Source: Sisyra terminalis
Taxonomy: Eukaryota; Arthropoda; Insecta; Neuroptera; Sisyridae
Direction: 5' to 3'
NCBI GenBank assembly: GCA_958496175.1
Contig: OY292274.1
Location: forward strand, 27,071,482-27,135,481
DNA length: 64,000 nt
The notes below the pieces were generated by a model that was given only the letters and a program-made list of their open reading frames with translations, made no database searches and had not been told where the DNA came from. The stretch's first letter is position 1. Each line of letters starts with the position of its first letter. Position numbers and translations under genes: made by a program. Shown one piece after another: positions 13,891 to 26,238 of the stretch.

Positions 13891-14326
13891 GTTAAACATC
13901 TTTACCGGAGCTTTGAAAAAAAATTAATGAGAGCAAATTGTTAAAAAAAAGACGCTTTAAAGTAACAGTATGAAATTGCTAGCAAACGATTAGCGACAAA
14001 TGACGGTTCAAGCGCGTGAAATCTGGCCGATTTTTGGAAGTGATAAGCCTAATAGTATGACTACTAACACACTATTGAATTTACCAAGTTAAGCCAGCAC
14101 TCGCATATGTTGGCATATGTTTTTTTGTTTATTGGGGGACTCGAGGGGAGAGAACTCGATCATCCTAAACAATCCCGAATCAGATACGAAGTTATAGCTA
14201 GCGAACAGTTAGAAACAGTCAAAACGGTTAGAACTTTTAGAATATGGAGAAGATAGATATGGTTGAACTAAATATTTTAGAATTTTACAGTCTAAACAAT
14301 ATCCATATTAATATACAACTAATAAT

Positions 14327-14475
14327 TTCCCGTAAAATATTCACCGTCCAATACTGACACAACTAACAAATGGTAAAAATTGGTATTTGAATGAATGAAT
14401 TAAAAATGACTGTTGAAACCATAGCAACAATCATTCTGTTCAAATTTGAAACAATTTATTATATTTGTATTTCGT
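14327..14475 (+). repeat. dispersed direct repeat R2, copy 1
   Basis: About 150 bp, repeated in the same orientation at 15214-15354 with clear but lower identity. Shared blocks are AAATATTCAC, AACTGACAAATG-like and TTATATTTGTATT. It sits between the R1 copies, giving the order R1, R2, MITE, R2, R1. Confidence 0.6.
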
Positions 14476-14729
14476 TTGCCTATTATTATTATTCTGAGAA
14501 TTAAAATGCTTTTAAAAGATAAATCTTTTTCTGAAGTTACTCAGTGTAATATTTAAAATAATGTAATAAAAGTCGATTGATACATTAAATTACATTATAT
14601 TTTTCTATATTTGACTTAAAAATCCGTGTCAATACATAGATATAAGTTGGTAAATAAAATACACAAACGCTATTGCATAAATATAATTTTTAGGACATCG
14701 CTATTTAGGATTGTTTATACATATCTATA

Positions 14730-14998
14730 CAAGGGCGGATTTAAGGAGGGGCACGGGGGCACGTGCCCCCCATGCTATTTCTGTGTATTGTAGAAATTCC
14801 ATAACAATACATACTTAGAAGCAAATCAAATTATTAAAGTTGTGAAAATATATGAATAAAATAACAAAAAGAACATTAGTGAAACTCTAGTGTATTTCTG
14901 GCTGGAGTTCCGATTTTTTGTTGTAATTTCTTTCACGCATTTGCAAATGAAAGATAATATAGTGCCCCCCTCAGAAAAAAATTCTGAATCCGCCCTTG
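14730..14998. mobile_element. MITE with perfect 8-bp target duplication
   Basis: This 269-bp element begins CAAGGGCGGATTTAAGGAGG and ends in ATTCTGAATCCGCCCTTG, so its termini are inverted repeats (CAAGGGCGGATT). It is flanked on both sides by the identical 8-mer TATCTATA (14722-14729 and 14999-15006). The 8-bp duplication and GC-rich subterminal GGGGGCACGTGCCCCC palindrome point to a non-autonomous DNA transposon, most likely hAT superfamily. It has no ORF. Confidence 0.85.
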
Positions 14999-15213
14999 TA
15001 TCTATACATAATATTTTATAGCTACAATCTACTTCTATATGGTAAAGGTTTTTGATAAGTATTTTTCGAACATGTTATTAATCTGTTAATTCGGTTAAAC
15101 GGTTAATTCGTATAATATGTAATATACATTTTGTATAAGTAACCAAATGTGTAAACATATAGTATCTGTGTATAAATAACCAATTTAACCTTTTATTTGA
15201 AACCCAGTAACAC

Positions 15214-15354
15214 TCCGTGAAATATTCACAGCGCAACACTGACATAACTGACAAATGTCTAAAATTAGTAATTGAATGAAATCAAAATGGCAATTGAAAC
15301 TAATGACATTGTAGTTTAAATTTGCGCCAATTATTGTTATATTTGTATTCCACT
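15214..15354 (+). repeat. dispersed direct repeat R2, copy 2
   Basis: Second copy of the repeat at 14327-14475, same orientation and moderately diverged. Confidence 0.6.
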
Positions 15355-15602
15355 TTCATGGATATATTTAAAACTTTATATTCTTTGTCCTGGTCTTTGC
15401 CGCAACACAGACTTTTTCTTATTAAGTATTTTGATATTAAGACTAATTTGTGCTTAGAATTGTATCATATTTTAGTAATCACAATTCTTATAACTAGTTT
15501 GCTAGTTCAGGCTACGGCAGTGGATTAAAAACCTATTTTTAACTATACCAAAGAAGTATAACTTCTCACGCGCGTACATAAGTATACACACTGTTTTTTT
15601 TT

Positions 15603-15740
15603 TTTACTAAAAATATTAATTTTCCTGAACAGCTTGTTTTAAATGGAAAAATAAAATATTGTAAGCATTATCAATGCAAGAACGGTAATATGTTCTGAAA
15701 ACTTTAATAAAAACAAAACTGAAGCTTATTAGAATTTTTA
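15603..15740 (+). repeat. dispersed direct repeat R1, copy 2
   Basis: Second copy of the repeat at 13750-13890, same orientation and almost identical over its last 110 bp. Confidence 0.8.
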
Positions 15741-15989
15741 TATAACATGGTTCCAAAATTTTGCAAAACATAAATTATAAAGTATGAAACGTAAACATTA
15801 ATAGACGTATTTTTAGTACTCACATAAATTTGTGACTTTATGAAAATTGCTAGTCCAAGAATCATTAATTTATCATTGAGATGATTGCACTTCCGCTGGC
15901 TCCATATTTTATTACTATTTAATTAAATAAAAATTCTAAAAGATATATCTTATTGGGATGTTATTAAAAAATGAAATTTAGTCCACCCA

Positions 15990-16196
15990 TTACACAGGCA
16001 GCTTACGTAAAATAAATAAATAAATTTGTGCATAAAAATGAAAATTACAGTTATAGCTGGAAAATTTAATGTGGTTTATAAAAGCCTGAAACAGATAAAT
16101 CGGAGTTGGAGTCTCCAGGTAGCGTGCGGTGTCCGAGGCTCGTGGCGTCATGGTTCGAAACAAATGACTGACAGAGCGAGGATAATTCACCGCCAT
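15990..16196 (-). CDS. hypothetical 68-codon ORF with AAGATGGCGG start
   Basis: The minus-strand ATG lies in CAAGATGGCGGTGAATTA (start at 16196). AAGATGGCGG is the known YY1/Pleiohomeotic-type motif often found at metazoan transcription and translation starts. The first half of the frame (Arg-, Ser- and Pro-containing, for example MTPRASDTARYLETPTPIYL) lies in a locally GC-rich patch. The second half is AT-biased and may be intron read-through. I do not recognise the product, and no downstream exon was found. Confidence 0.18.
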   Translation of the reverse strand: MAVNYPRSVSHLFRTMTPRASDTARYLETPTPIYLFQAFINHIKFSSYNCNFHFYAQIYLFILRKLPV

Positions 16197-16220
16197 CTTG
16201 TCTTTTATTATTATTCATAA

Positions 16221-18868
16221 ACAGAAAATATAATTATGACGAAGTGATCTACATTGTTTGTAGAGTTTGTTGTTCTGAGTATTTACTTCTGCTACAATCT
16301 TAGTTAACGTTGATTTTAAGTACATATATAGATACCACTTTAATGTGGGTTTCATTTCCGTTTGGGATGATTTAAATGATATTTTTCTAGTGACTTGCTA
16401 AATTTTTGAATCTCAATACAATAGGTGTTCGTTTTTTCAAAAACTTTCTTATTTTAAAAAAAAATTACAATATCGAAAATTATAGCAAAAGAAAACAAAA
16501 TTGTCGTTCATAGGTACCAACACTGTAGGTACCTTTTTTGGTACGTAAACAAAAATTATATTATACTATTATTCATGCAATAATTTAAATATCTTAAAAT
16601 GTTTATGGAAATATTATTATTTTTTAATTAAACTTAATCTTTGGGTATGATTTGAAATAACTATCAACGTTTTAATGCACATTGTATACAATATACCATA
16701 TTATAGTAAGACGTAAGGCTTTTGATCACAGATTCACTTCAAAAGTGATATACTTTAAAAATCAAAATATCCCAAAATTATGGTGATAAAATTATATTAT
16801 ACGAAATTATATTAGCATTTTAGATAAAACGGTACAGTCAATTTTAAGAAAATACTATTTCTATTATCGGAACCGAGAAGTAATGTCGTTTTTTTTATTC
16901 AAAACTAAGCCACAAAATTTTGAAAGAAGTTTTGATTTTAAATCACTGATATAATTAATCTCAATATCAACCTTTCGACATCTTGCGTATACATTTTGAA
17001 TGACCAATTAATATGAATTAATTTTGATTACTAAAGAAAATCTGTGAACATTTAAATTTTGAACAACAATAAAGTTTTCATTTTTTTACCTCCTAAATGC
17101 TGTACCGATTAAATTAAATAGAAATCTGATAGGAAAAACTTTAGATAAATTTAGTGGGTAAGGTAATATCACTCTTTCTCCTAAATTTATGTATTTTTTC
17201 CAGAGCTTTTCTTCTGCAAAGTCTTGCATTACCGTGTTGCAGAATAGTTTTCTCTGTTGGCAGTTCTTGAACAATTTTTGGTATTTGATTATTCGACTAA
17301 GATTGATTAAGAATATTTGACAGTCTATTCAGAATATTCGATCGAACGACATGGATTTGGTACCATTTTCTCACTTCATGATATACCTTATTGCTTAATG
17401 TTTTATCATTCACCGTTGATATAAATTAGAGAAATGAAAATTATCGAATTTTAACTTAAAGAAACTCATTTGGCATTAATGAACATAATGCTCTTAAATA
17501 AACATTGATCATGTTTTTTGTAACAACTTTGCGTTGTTAACCTGTGATACTCGAAAAGCGTACAATACCGTATTTGTGTTGCTTTTTGGTCGTACCATTT
17601 CAATATATACTAATTTTTTTTTCTAATTTGTTGAGTTAACAAGTACCATACTGAAATAAATTATAAACATATGAATGACAATTCAATAGCTATTGTTTTT
17701 TTTTAATTCTATCGAATAATATCAGTACTCTACAAAAATAAAAGTTCTAATATTTGAAATTCAAAATATGAGAATCTTATATCTGTACTAATACAAAAGG
17801 TTTGCTGTAATTATTAATATGCAATAACTTAAGTATATCGATGACTATATAAATAGGCACTTTCTTTTTTCATCGATTGAAAAAAAAATAATTGCACTAT
17901 ACAAAACAGTTTTAAATTTTCAAATACTAAATTATATTTCATAGAGAAAATATTAAACAAGCAATTTTGTTAATTAAAATTTACGAGCCATTAAAAATAT
18001 GTTAACGCGTAATGAGTAAAAAATTAATATTCTGAAAATTGCACCGTTAGAAGGACCAACCACCTACACTTCATGCACCACTTATCAGTTAATCACAGTT
18101 GCAACCGTATATCCTATAAAATATTCGTTGAGCTCTTCATTATAACTACAAGTAATTATTTAATTTTTAAAAAAGTCATTTTTTCATAATCAGTTAGATT
18201 ATATGTATAATTCAAGCAAAATCTTATAGTAATGTGAAATTTTTCACTCATTATATGCTGGAAATATAATTAAACATTAAGCAAATATTAAAAGCAAACC
18301 AAAGCAGTTACAGTAATAATTAAGCAGTGTATTTTCTTTATTAGAATATCGTGTTGACTTACGAAAAAAGTTTTTGGGAGAAGAAAAAAGTTATAGTCAT
18401 ATTACGATTTCGAATTTGTTTTCCCCATTTTCACTATATACCATATTTCTTAGCCATATCTATAAAAGTAAAATAGTAGATTTTTCAAAGAAAATATCTT
18501 TATTAAACTTTGTTTCGGGTTTTAGGAAATATATTAATGTCAAGATACTGCTGTCAGCTAATTAAATCTTTTAAATTTCAATCAATAGCGGCTTTTATTT
18601 TTATAAGTCCTCAAAAATGTTTCTTGAGCAATTTTCAATGGCATATTTTCGTCGAATTCAATATCTGCTTATTTTTTTTAAAGCACAACAATTTATTTAG
18701 GCTAATTTAATACCATATTTTTAAAAAATATTAAATACTGCTATTATATTTTTCCTTAAAAATGTTACAAAATGCTCACATATTATTTTAAAATTTTCAT
18801 TTAATTGCTATTTGTATAGACAGGATAATATGCCTCCACCATTAACGTCGTGAACACCTTAAACCCCT
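16221..18868. other. noncoding stretch
   Basis: No supported gene. It contains the dispersed fragment at 18041-18086, listed separately. Short frames at 17086, 18374 and 18510 are AT-biased and unrecognisable. Confidence 0.5.
18041..18086 (+). repeat. dispersed repeat fragment, copy 1
   Basis: A GC-richer block, CACCGTTAGAAGGACCAAC then CACCTACACTTC and CCACTTATC, recurs in the same orientation at 25544-25590. Weaker similarity extends about 30 bp upstream (TAATGAGTRAAAA). The family is unknown. Confidence 0.6.
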
Positions 18869-19353
18869 TTAACCCCTTAAAAGCTCATTTATTTGTCTTT
18901 TGCAATTCGTCATCTTCTCATAGAGCAAGCTTTTAAAGTACCAGTTCATAATTCATATAATTTTTAACCTCTTCGTCGTTTTCTTAAAACTTAAGTAAAT
19001 ACGTTGAAACAGCAACAATGGGTCATTTGGAATCACTTCGTTATTACTTTCGTTATCATTTCGTTCGGAATTTCAAATTTATTATTTTTCGCTAATAACA
19101 GATTTTTTTGACCTTCCTTTGATAATTTTAATTCGCTTAAACGTTACTCTATTTCCCTTATTATCTTCAAACCTTCCTCAAAAGTATCATAACAATTCAT
19201 ATCTTCTTCTTCAACTATTTCGGTAGCAATAAACATTATGCCATCTGCATCAGGAAAAGAATTGTGTTGTTTGAAGAAATCCACCAATATTTTTACATCA
19301 ACCTTAATATTTTTCTATTTTTGCATCAGTCGAGTCACTATGTTGATAACTTT
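18869..19353 (-). pseudogene. decayed transposon-type protein relic
   Basis: Read on the minus strand from 19353 down, frames joined by a few stops and shifts give a protein-like track. It opens ESYQHSDSTDAKIEKY, continues as VDVKILVDFFKQHNSFPDAD, then NCYDTFEEGLKIIREIE and LLLFQRIYLSFKKTTKRLK. It ends in a track ELWYFKSLLYEKM-like. From memory, this order (a D-rich IATxV / INCxxAYEVG segment, then xLLFQRI, then YELxPxPxSLFDE) resembles an uncharacterised protein family repeated many times in arthropod and cnidarian genomes. At least two stops and one frameshift break it. The function is unknown and the assignment rests on motif resemblance only. Confidence 0.5.
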
Positions 19354-19808
19354 CATATATTACAATAATATTGTATGCTTTCATTTATGTTTTGGTTATA
19401 AATAACTCCTTTGATCTATTTTACATTGCTCTTTAGTGACACCATGAATAAAAGGACCTCCTTCGACACCTATTTTTTTCATCAAGGTTTGCTCAATTGT
19501 CGAACACCTGCAATATTAGAAAAAAAAATATCTGAATGCTTTGATGTAAGAAAAACTTTTTTTTTAATTCCAATAAGGTCGATTTTATTATGTAGTTCAT
19601 TCTATCTATCAATGATTTAACTGCTCATATAATACTTAACTGCAGATGTTCATCAAGTTACTTACCATACAAAAAAATAAAGAAATTACGGAGAAGCTCA
19701 ATAGTAATAAACCGTGTACAATTGATCAATTTTCACTGTTAAACAAACATAAAATGCACGGGATCGTATCATAGACAACTAAACTAACTAAAAAATTAAT
19801 TGTATTAT

Positions 19809-20737
19809 TTAGGTAAGTTCTTCGGAAAGAATTTTTTTTTCTGAAAAGAAAAGACAATTATCGTACAGAGAAAAAATATTTTAGTAATTATATATTGACC
19901 ATTCTGGGTTCAACACCTTTCGCCACCTTTCGCAATAGCATGATTTTTTCCTCAAAAAACTTTTGCTTTTTTTTTGGCCAAAACTGATCCTGGGAGATTT
20001 TTGACTTCCTCATTTGAAGTAAAGATGTTACTGTCTACAAGATTTTGCAGAGACCGGAACAAACAATAAAGCGAAGATGCTAAATCTGTAGAAATGATGG
20101 GTATGGCAGTTTATTTCATTCAAGTTGCAAAAGCTTTTGCCGAATGACTAAACTTGTATGACGTCAAATTTCTCCTCGTAATAATATTGGGAACCATTAT
20201 AACGAGCTTCGAGGTTAAACCTAGGCCTTTCAAGTGGTCATAAACAATTGAATTTGAAAAATTTTACCTTTTACCGATTTCACGTGCTCTTATTCACCGA
20301 TTTGCATCATCTAATGATTTCACTGTGTCTTTATCAGCTTCAACCGGCCATCCAGAACGTGGTGCATTTTCGATATCAATATTACTGAATCGAAATTTCG
20401 CAAACCAATTTTGGCACTGGCATGTTAGCGATACATCTTCTGCATACACATCGGTTATTTTACTTCTGGAATAAACAACATTCTACCTTTTTTTAGTGAA
20501 AAAGTAAAATATGAAGAAAATGCTGGTTTTTGCTTTTCATATTTAAAAGGCCTTGAACCAAAAACTACTGCGTTGAATCAATTGAGCTTTTTCACATTCA
20601 AACCTCGTTATATTAGCTCTCAAAGCATACAATTATTATACGGCTTAATCATAAGGTGTTGTAATCATAAGTTAGGTGCAAAAAATACAATTAAATCCTT
20701 TACCGGCAAAAAATGACATTATTTTCCGAACAACCCG
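19809..20737 (-). mobile_element. degenerate mariner element
   Basis: Minus-strand coding remnants are bounded by degenerate inverted termini. The left reads AGGTAAGTTCTTCGGAAAGA (from 19811). On the minus strand the right reads GGTTGTTCGGAAAATAATG (near 20735). Both share the TTCGGAAA core of mariner-type ends. The total length, about 0.93 kb, is shorter than the usual 1.3 kb, implying a large internal deletion. I could not fix a TA target duplication confidently. Confidence 0.7.
19890..20480 (-). pseudogene. mariner transposase pseudogene
   Basis: The N-terminal part near 20340-20450 reads CQNWFAKFRFSNIDIENAPR then SGWPVEADKDTVKSLDDANR. This is the conserved helix-turn-helix and linker region of mariner transposases. 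The C-terminal part near 19900-20070 reads LASSLYCLFRSLQNLVDSN and FTSNEEVKNL, followed by ERWRKVLN and a stop, matching the usual mariner C-terminus. The region between, which should hold most of the DD34D catalytic core, is largely missing or scrambled, and several stops and shifts are present. It cannot encode an active cut-and-paste enzyme. Confidence 0.85.
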
Positions 20738-23700
20738 TTGCAATAAAGCTTCCGCTACCGTTTTCTCCTATACGTTTTACTACCTTTTCCGAATCCCTAG
20801 GATCTTGAATATATTCAGGTAATTTTAAAATATGTTTTGCTATTGGCCACTTTTTACATAAGTGAAGCTAAAAGATCAACTAAGGACCCACTTTGTATAT
20901 ACCGAAGCTTTTATACAAAGAACCCTTGTAATCGATTGGGTTAAGGTGCAAGTTTAATTTTTTCACTTCAATTTCAATTAGGAAACTTTTACATGTTCTT
21001 GGGAGTGAGGGTTGTTACAGACTGACAGCCATAAAGACGGTTAACGAAGTGATCACATAAAGCTTACTTTTTATGATACGGAATTCTTGTATTAAATTTT
21101 CTCTTGACCAAAATAATTTTCCTCTCATGTTTCTCATTGATTTTCTTAAAAATTTATAATTTGCTCAAGGATATGCTTCATTTCGTGTGACGAGCAAAGC
21201 CCACCGGGTGCGATTATAGGCCACCCACTATCCCGTAGGTTGATTTATTTCATATTAATATCAGAGTTTGATATGTTTATATCCGCGGTGGGTGTTAACC
21301 TCTTGACGTTTGGGGCGCACCGCAGTCAATCATATGCCACCCAACACCATATGATTAAGATGTCTAAGTGTTAAGATGCCACGATCTATAAACGACCTCC
21401 ACTTATGCATTACCATTTTACTCTAATATTATTATATAAAGTATAATGAGACTCGAAGCGCACTTGCTAAACAAAATCAAACTGATTTAGTCCATACCAT
21501 CTATAATCCACGCCATACACATTAACAACAAACACTTCATTTACACATATCAATTATTTATGGCTTGTGGAAATTATATTTTTTTCCTGTAAGAGTTGCA
21601 TTGATTTTAATTAGTATTAATCACGACAGCTTAACAATATAGTTTTCTCAAATAAAAATCATAACGATTTTCAAAATAATTTTCTATTGTAGGTACCCAC
21701 AGCTTGTAATTCTGAGGGTTTTTTTCTGGTTCTGTCTCTCAAAAAAGAAGATATTATGAAGGCTTCCAACATATGTCTGCAGAAATCAAAACAATGCTCA
21801 TAAAAAAACAATATATCCAGTTATGAATAACACAAATATCGAAGTTGAATGGATTCTATCGATCCAGGAGCGAGACAAGCGAAATATACTGTGAAAAAGA
21901 AAGAGTGGCGTCACGTAAACTGATATGAATGAATGATGACTGCGTTTTAGAAGACGACTTTTTATGACAAAACAATTTTAATCATAGTTTGATATGAGTT
22001 AAATTTATAGGCTTCGCCAAGGACTTGCGACGAATAGAAATGGGCCCATTAGCTTTATATTGGGACCGATGTAAAGCCAAAGCGAACGTCTTTTCCCGCG
22101 AGCCGAAGATGTGTTATAATTTTGCGCTAAAAATTGAACCTTGATTTCACTCAGCTTTTTATGAAGATTTATGTGTATCTTTATTCCATCTAATCGTTAA
22201 ATTATTCATTTTCGTATTAAGATTTCAATTTTGAAATTATTCACCTTAAAGTAACTGTACGGAAAAAAATAAAAATAAAAAGAACCGTAAAAGAATAAAT
22301 TTTCTAGTTCAAAAATTATATTCATTAGCCAAGCAAAAAATTGAATGAAATAATGCTTGTGTGCATACCGAGTTTTTGTTTTCAGTATGATCGGTTTATA
22401 ACGACTAACTCTACTTCTATAATTACACAACTGAAATTAAGAATTTTGAAGTTAATGATGTGTATTATCAGCTATATTTAATATTTAATATTCCGTGACA
22501 ACAATGATTATTAAAATTATTCCTTGGAGTTTCTCTTGATTGGGAAAAAAAATCAAATCAAATATAATGCTGACACAAAATTCAAAATCTGGCGGTTTTT
22601 TCCGAAGTTTGTTGACATAGAAACAATGAAGCGTTAACGGCAACCAATCAGCGCCCTTCATTATGAATCAATTAAACGTGCAGTCGGTTAAGCATAACTT
22701 ATTTTCTCGTCTTTCACACGCCTTCGCCGGAAGTGTTGGCGTATCCAGAAAAAGTTCTACCACACAATGATTGGCTGAAAAGTCATTTTGTGGGGTTGAA
22801 AAAAATTACCCATCATTTTTGTTGAAGATCAAGTTTTCTTTATTGACAAAAAAAATGATTTTCTCACGTTCACATTGAATATCTGCAAAAGTCGATTGAG
22901 ATATCCCTATGAATGAATTGAAAATATGAAATGTTCGCTATTTAATAAAGCTATGTATTGAGTAGTTTAGTTATGTGAGACATGCCGACTATCGGGTAGT
23001 AAATAAATCAACTACGGAAATCATAAAAAGAAGGCAATGCAAGAGCATTGACAATGTGATACATTCAAACGTGGTGACTGCAATGCTACACAAGACACCA
23101 ACCCTTTAAACTACTTCTAGATATTTTTATGTTTCATTTTATTTCATTAATATTTATAAGCTCATAACTACATTTCTATTAATAGAGATTTCTTTGCCAA
23201 GCTTAAGTAATTCATTTTAGCAAATACTAGCTGATGTAGATGTTGGTTATATTTTCTTTTCAGATTTGCTATTTGCAGTGGTATAAGGAAATTTTTATTT
23301 TTCTTACCTCTTTTACTAAAAACATTATCATACTTAAAACACTATTTTGTCGACTTTAAAAAGACACGTTTAATAAATTGTTGCTTAGAATAAAATACCA
23401 TAGTTGCCGGTAATGATCAATTAATTTTCACAAAATATTTATAAATACCTATATAAAGGTAATGAGTATGGTCTATTACGTATACAAACCGTGAGCCAAA
23501 TAATCCGTAAATCAATCAGCATCTATGCATAAATGAAACATTCAGTAAAGTCGGTCTTAAGTTGAATTATGATTTAAGACAGTTAAAAGTTTCCAAAAGT
23601 GTTCGCGTTAAAATTTCAAAAGTTAAGAGTCTAGAATTTTGAATATTAGTAGGAATTCCATCTCACTATCTTGATTCCCGAATGAACCTTTTTCTCAAAA

Positions 23701-24002
23701 CTATTACCCTTTTACAATGTTCAACACTACCGCAAAATTGAAATTTGTACAATTACACGAAACCCAGTTCCTCCATTATCAAGTATAACCATTGTGTAAC
23801 TATGTACTTATTATTAAAGTATCTGAACTATACAATTAAACCATATTGGATAGTCTCGAGTTCACCATACACGATTTGGCGTATGCCTTTTAAATTTCTT
23901 TTATCATTATAACTTTCCGTATATTTAACACTCTAAACACCCTCCCCCTTACATTATCATTCTTTCTCTGTCAATAGAAGCCACTAACTTTAATTCACAA
24001 AA
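20738..24002. other. noncoding stretch with GC-richer patches
   Basis: No supported gene. Patches of higher GC occur at 21180-21350 (two direct ATAKGCCACCCA-like words), 22010-22110 and 22570-22750. The last contains CAACCAATCAGCG, a CCAAT-box-like word. A 74-codon minus-strand frame at 22206-22430 is Phe/Tyr-biased and unrecognisable. Confidence 0.45.
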
Positions 24003-24014
24003 ATGCCGGTAAGT
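24003..24014 (+). other. possible minimal first exon: ATGCCG then GTAAGT
   Basis: CACAAAAATGCCGGTAAGTA presents an ATG in good context, one more codon, and an ideal 5' splice donor GTAAGT at 24009-24014. Upstream are a CCTCCCCCTT word and a pyrimidine run TCTTTCTCTG. Tiny first coding exons of this form are common in animal genes, including ribosomal protein genes. I found no matching second exon, so this may be chance. Confidence 0.2.
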
Positions 24015-26238
24015 ATTTTCTTTTAGTTCGCCGAATTTAAGGAGGTATTCGTTCAATAATGTATTTATTTGTGAATACGTATTTCGGATTTTCAGGTTTA
24101 CAATTTGTGAAAACCAAAAAACCATTTGCCTACTTATAAACCTAACTTAACCTTTTTCAAATATATCTTTCAGAGTTTAAATTTTTAAGCAGACCCTATG
24201 TTATTGTTTCTAATAGTAAACTGACTTTGTTTTTTATTAAGCGGTAATAGCATTTCGGCTTTAACGGTATTTTGTTTATGAAATTTGAAATTTCAATTGT
24301 TTATTAGGCGTTATCCTTTACAAACTTTGCCTCCATTTTGCACTCTTTTAGGGTAGGAATTTTTAAAACCTCATTCTTATTATATATCTACGTCGCATAA
24401 GGAAAAAACTTTCCAAATTTCATCAACATAAACGTGCACTTATATTTAAAAATACAATGTAAAACGAAAAAAAATATGATCTTTTTTATTTTGATGACTT
24501 AATAGCTATTCGATTTCACATATTTGGACGTTGTGCATACAAAATTGTTGGAAATAGGTGGAAAGCGTGGAAATAAATTCGAATATTTTATTTATTTTCA
24601 AAAACAATAATTAGTTTTCAAATTGTTTTAAATACCGAAGAAAAGTTAGAATGGAAGATTTAATATTTTAACTGATAATGAAATATATGACAAAAAATTG
24701 CTCCCTTAATGCTTTTCAGCAGAATACATAATTGCTCGTCTACAACATTAGATTTTTAAAAGTTTGATTATTGAAAAATAAACAAAAATGAAAAATTGCC
24801 TACTTGATTTAAGTAATACATAAATTTTCATACTAATTTAATTAAATGATGTTATTTAAAATGCTGTTATTAAAATAATATATCAAAAACCAACTTTTAT
24901 TTTATTTCTAAATATCTAGATGAACTTTGTTTTATATTAAGCGATAATACAAATTTTTCGTTTATAACAGTACTTTGATTATTAAATTTGAAATTTCGAG
25001 AGAAACTCTAAAAAAAAACTCAATTAATTTAAAAATATAAGCACTTGAAATCAAAAATTTTCAAAGAAAATCAAATTATGTCAGCATAATGTGGAGATGA
25101 TTAATTCCGAATACTGAGTCACATATCCTGTCACTCAATGTCATGTAATGATTAGAACGTATATTTATTTAGATGCCACATCCATTAAGGTGTATAGGGC
25201 AAATTTCATAAAAATAGCCATTAAAATAAAACAATGATCTCATTCAAAATGAGCAGAAGGAACAGAGCAAAATCAAAATAAGCAGTGGAAAAATCCACCA
25301 AACGAGGTCAAATTAAATTCTATCAAACAAAATTATCAGAATAAAATCAAATTTAATATTGCCGCAATTAATGTGGAAAAAAAAAGAGTTGAATAAACTT
25401 TTTCCTCCTCTTGAGCTCATTTTACTATAATAAAATAATATTTGTAAATAAGTATGTTATTTGCTTGCATATTTATCTACCGTGAATTTAAAAAAGAAAT
25501 AATGTCTTAATAATGAGTGAAAATATGTTTTTTTTTTAATTTGACACCGTTAGAAGGGCCAAACACCTACACTTCGCGCCCCACTTATCTACAAATTATA
25601 ATTACATCAGGGTATTTGACTTATAAAAATATTAATCACTAATAACAAATATTAAAAATTATTAATCACTATACTAATTAAATGTGAATTAATTTAATTC
25701 GAATTATCATACAAACATACTTTTTTATTTATAAATGATCATAAAATACAAAAATAAACAAAAATATCTCAAAATTATTCATTACATTTCCACTTCTTAG
25801 TAACACCCAGTAATAATTATAACATTTATTAATAGAAAAAAAATAGTTTTAATGATGTCCAATAAAAATTATAATTGTTCGTTTTTAATTCAATTCTTCA
25901 ATTCTTTTCAAATAAGCCAAAAATGTTACTAAGATCAATTGTAACCTATTTTACAAAATGAATATTTTACAGCAGGTAATAAGGTTCATTTCTTATAAAT
26001 ATTTAATGAACATTGCACAGAAAAAAATAATATTAGTTTATTAATTATGACTTGGCGTCACGAAAAAGTACTAAGACTATAGCTTTCTTTTATGCCAAAA
26101 TTAAAATTTTTGTAATGCAAAAAAAAATGCCAAGTACGATACTCACAATTTCTTTGACAAAAGTTACTCACATAACTTACAGTAATATAAATATTTTACA
26201 ATTCAATCATAGATAACCAACTGTACAATATTAAAATA
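24015..26238. other. AT-rich noncoding stretch
   Basis: No gene or element recognised apart from the dispersed fragment at 25544-25590. Confidence 0.5.
25544..25590 (+). repeat. dispersed repeat fragment, copy 2
   Basis: Same block as 18041-18086: ACACCGTTAGAAGGGCCAAA, then CACCTACACTTCGCGCCCC and ACTTATC. This copy keeps CpGs that look decayed in the other one. Confidence 0.6.

Noticed and set aside
3866..22783. Shared word CACAATGATTGGYTGAAA at about 3868 and 22764
   Set aside because: The similarity does not extend beyond about 18 bp, so it is too short to call a repeat.
21228..22990. Inverted 17-bp match CCGTAGKTTGATTTATTT as ends of a larger element
   Set aside because: The flanking sequences do not align and no duplication is visible.
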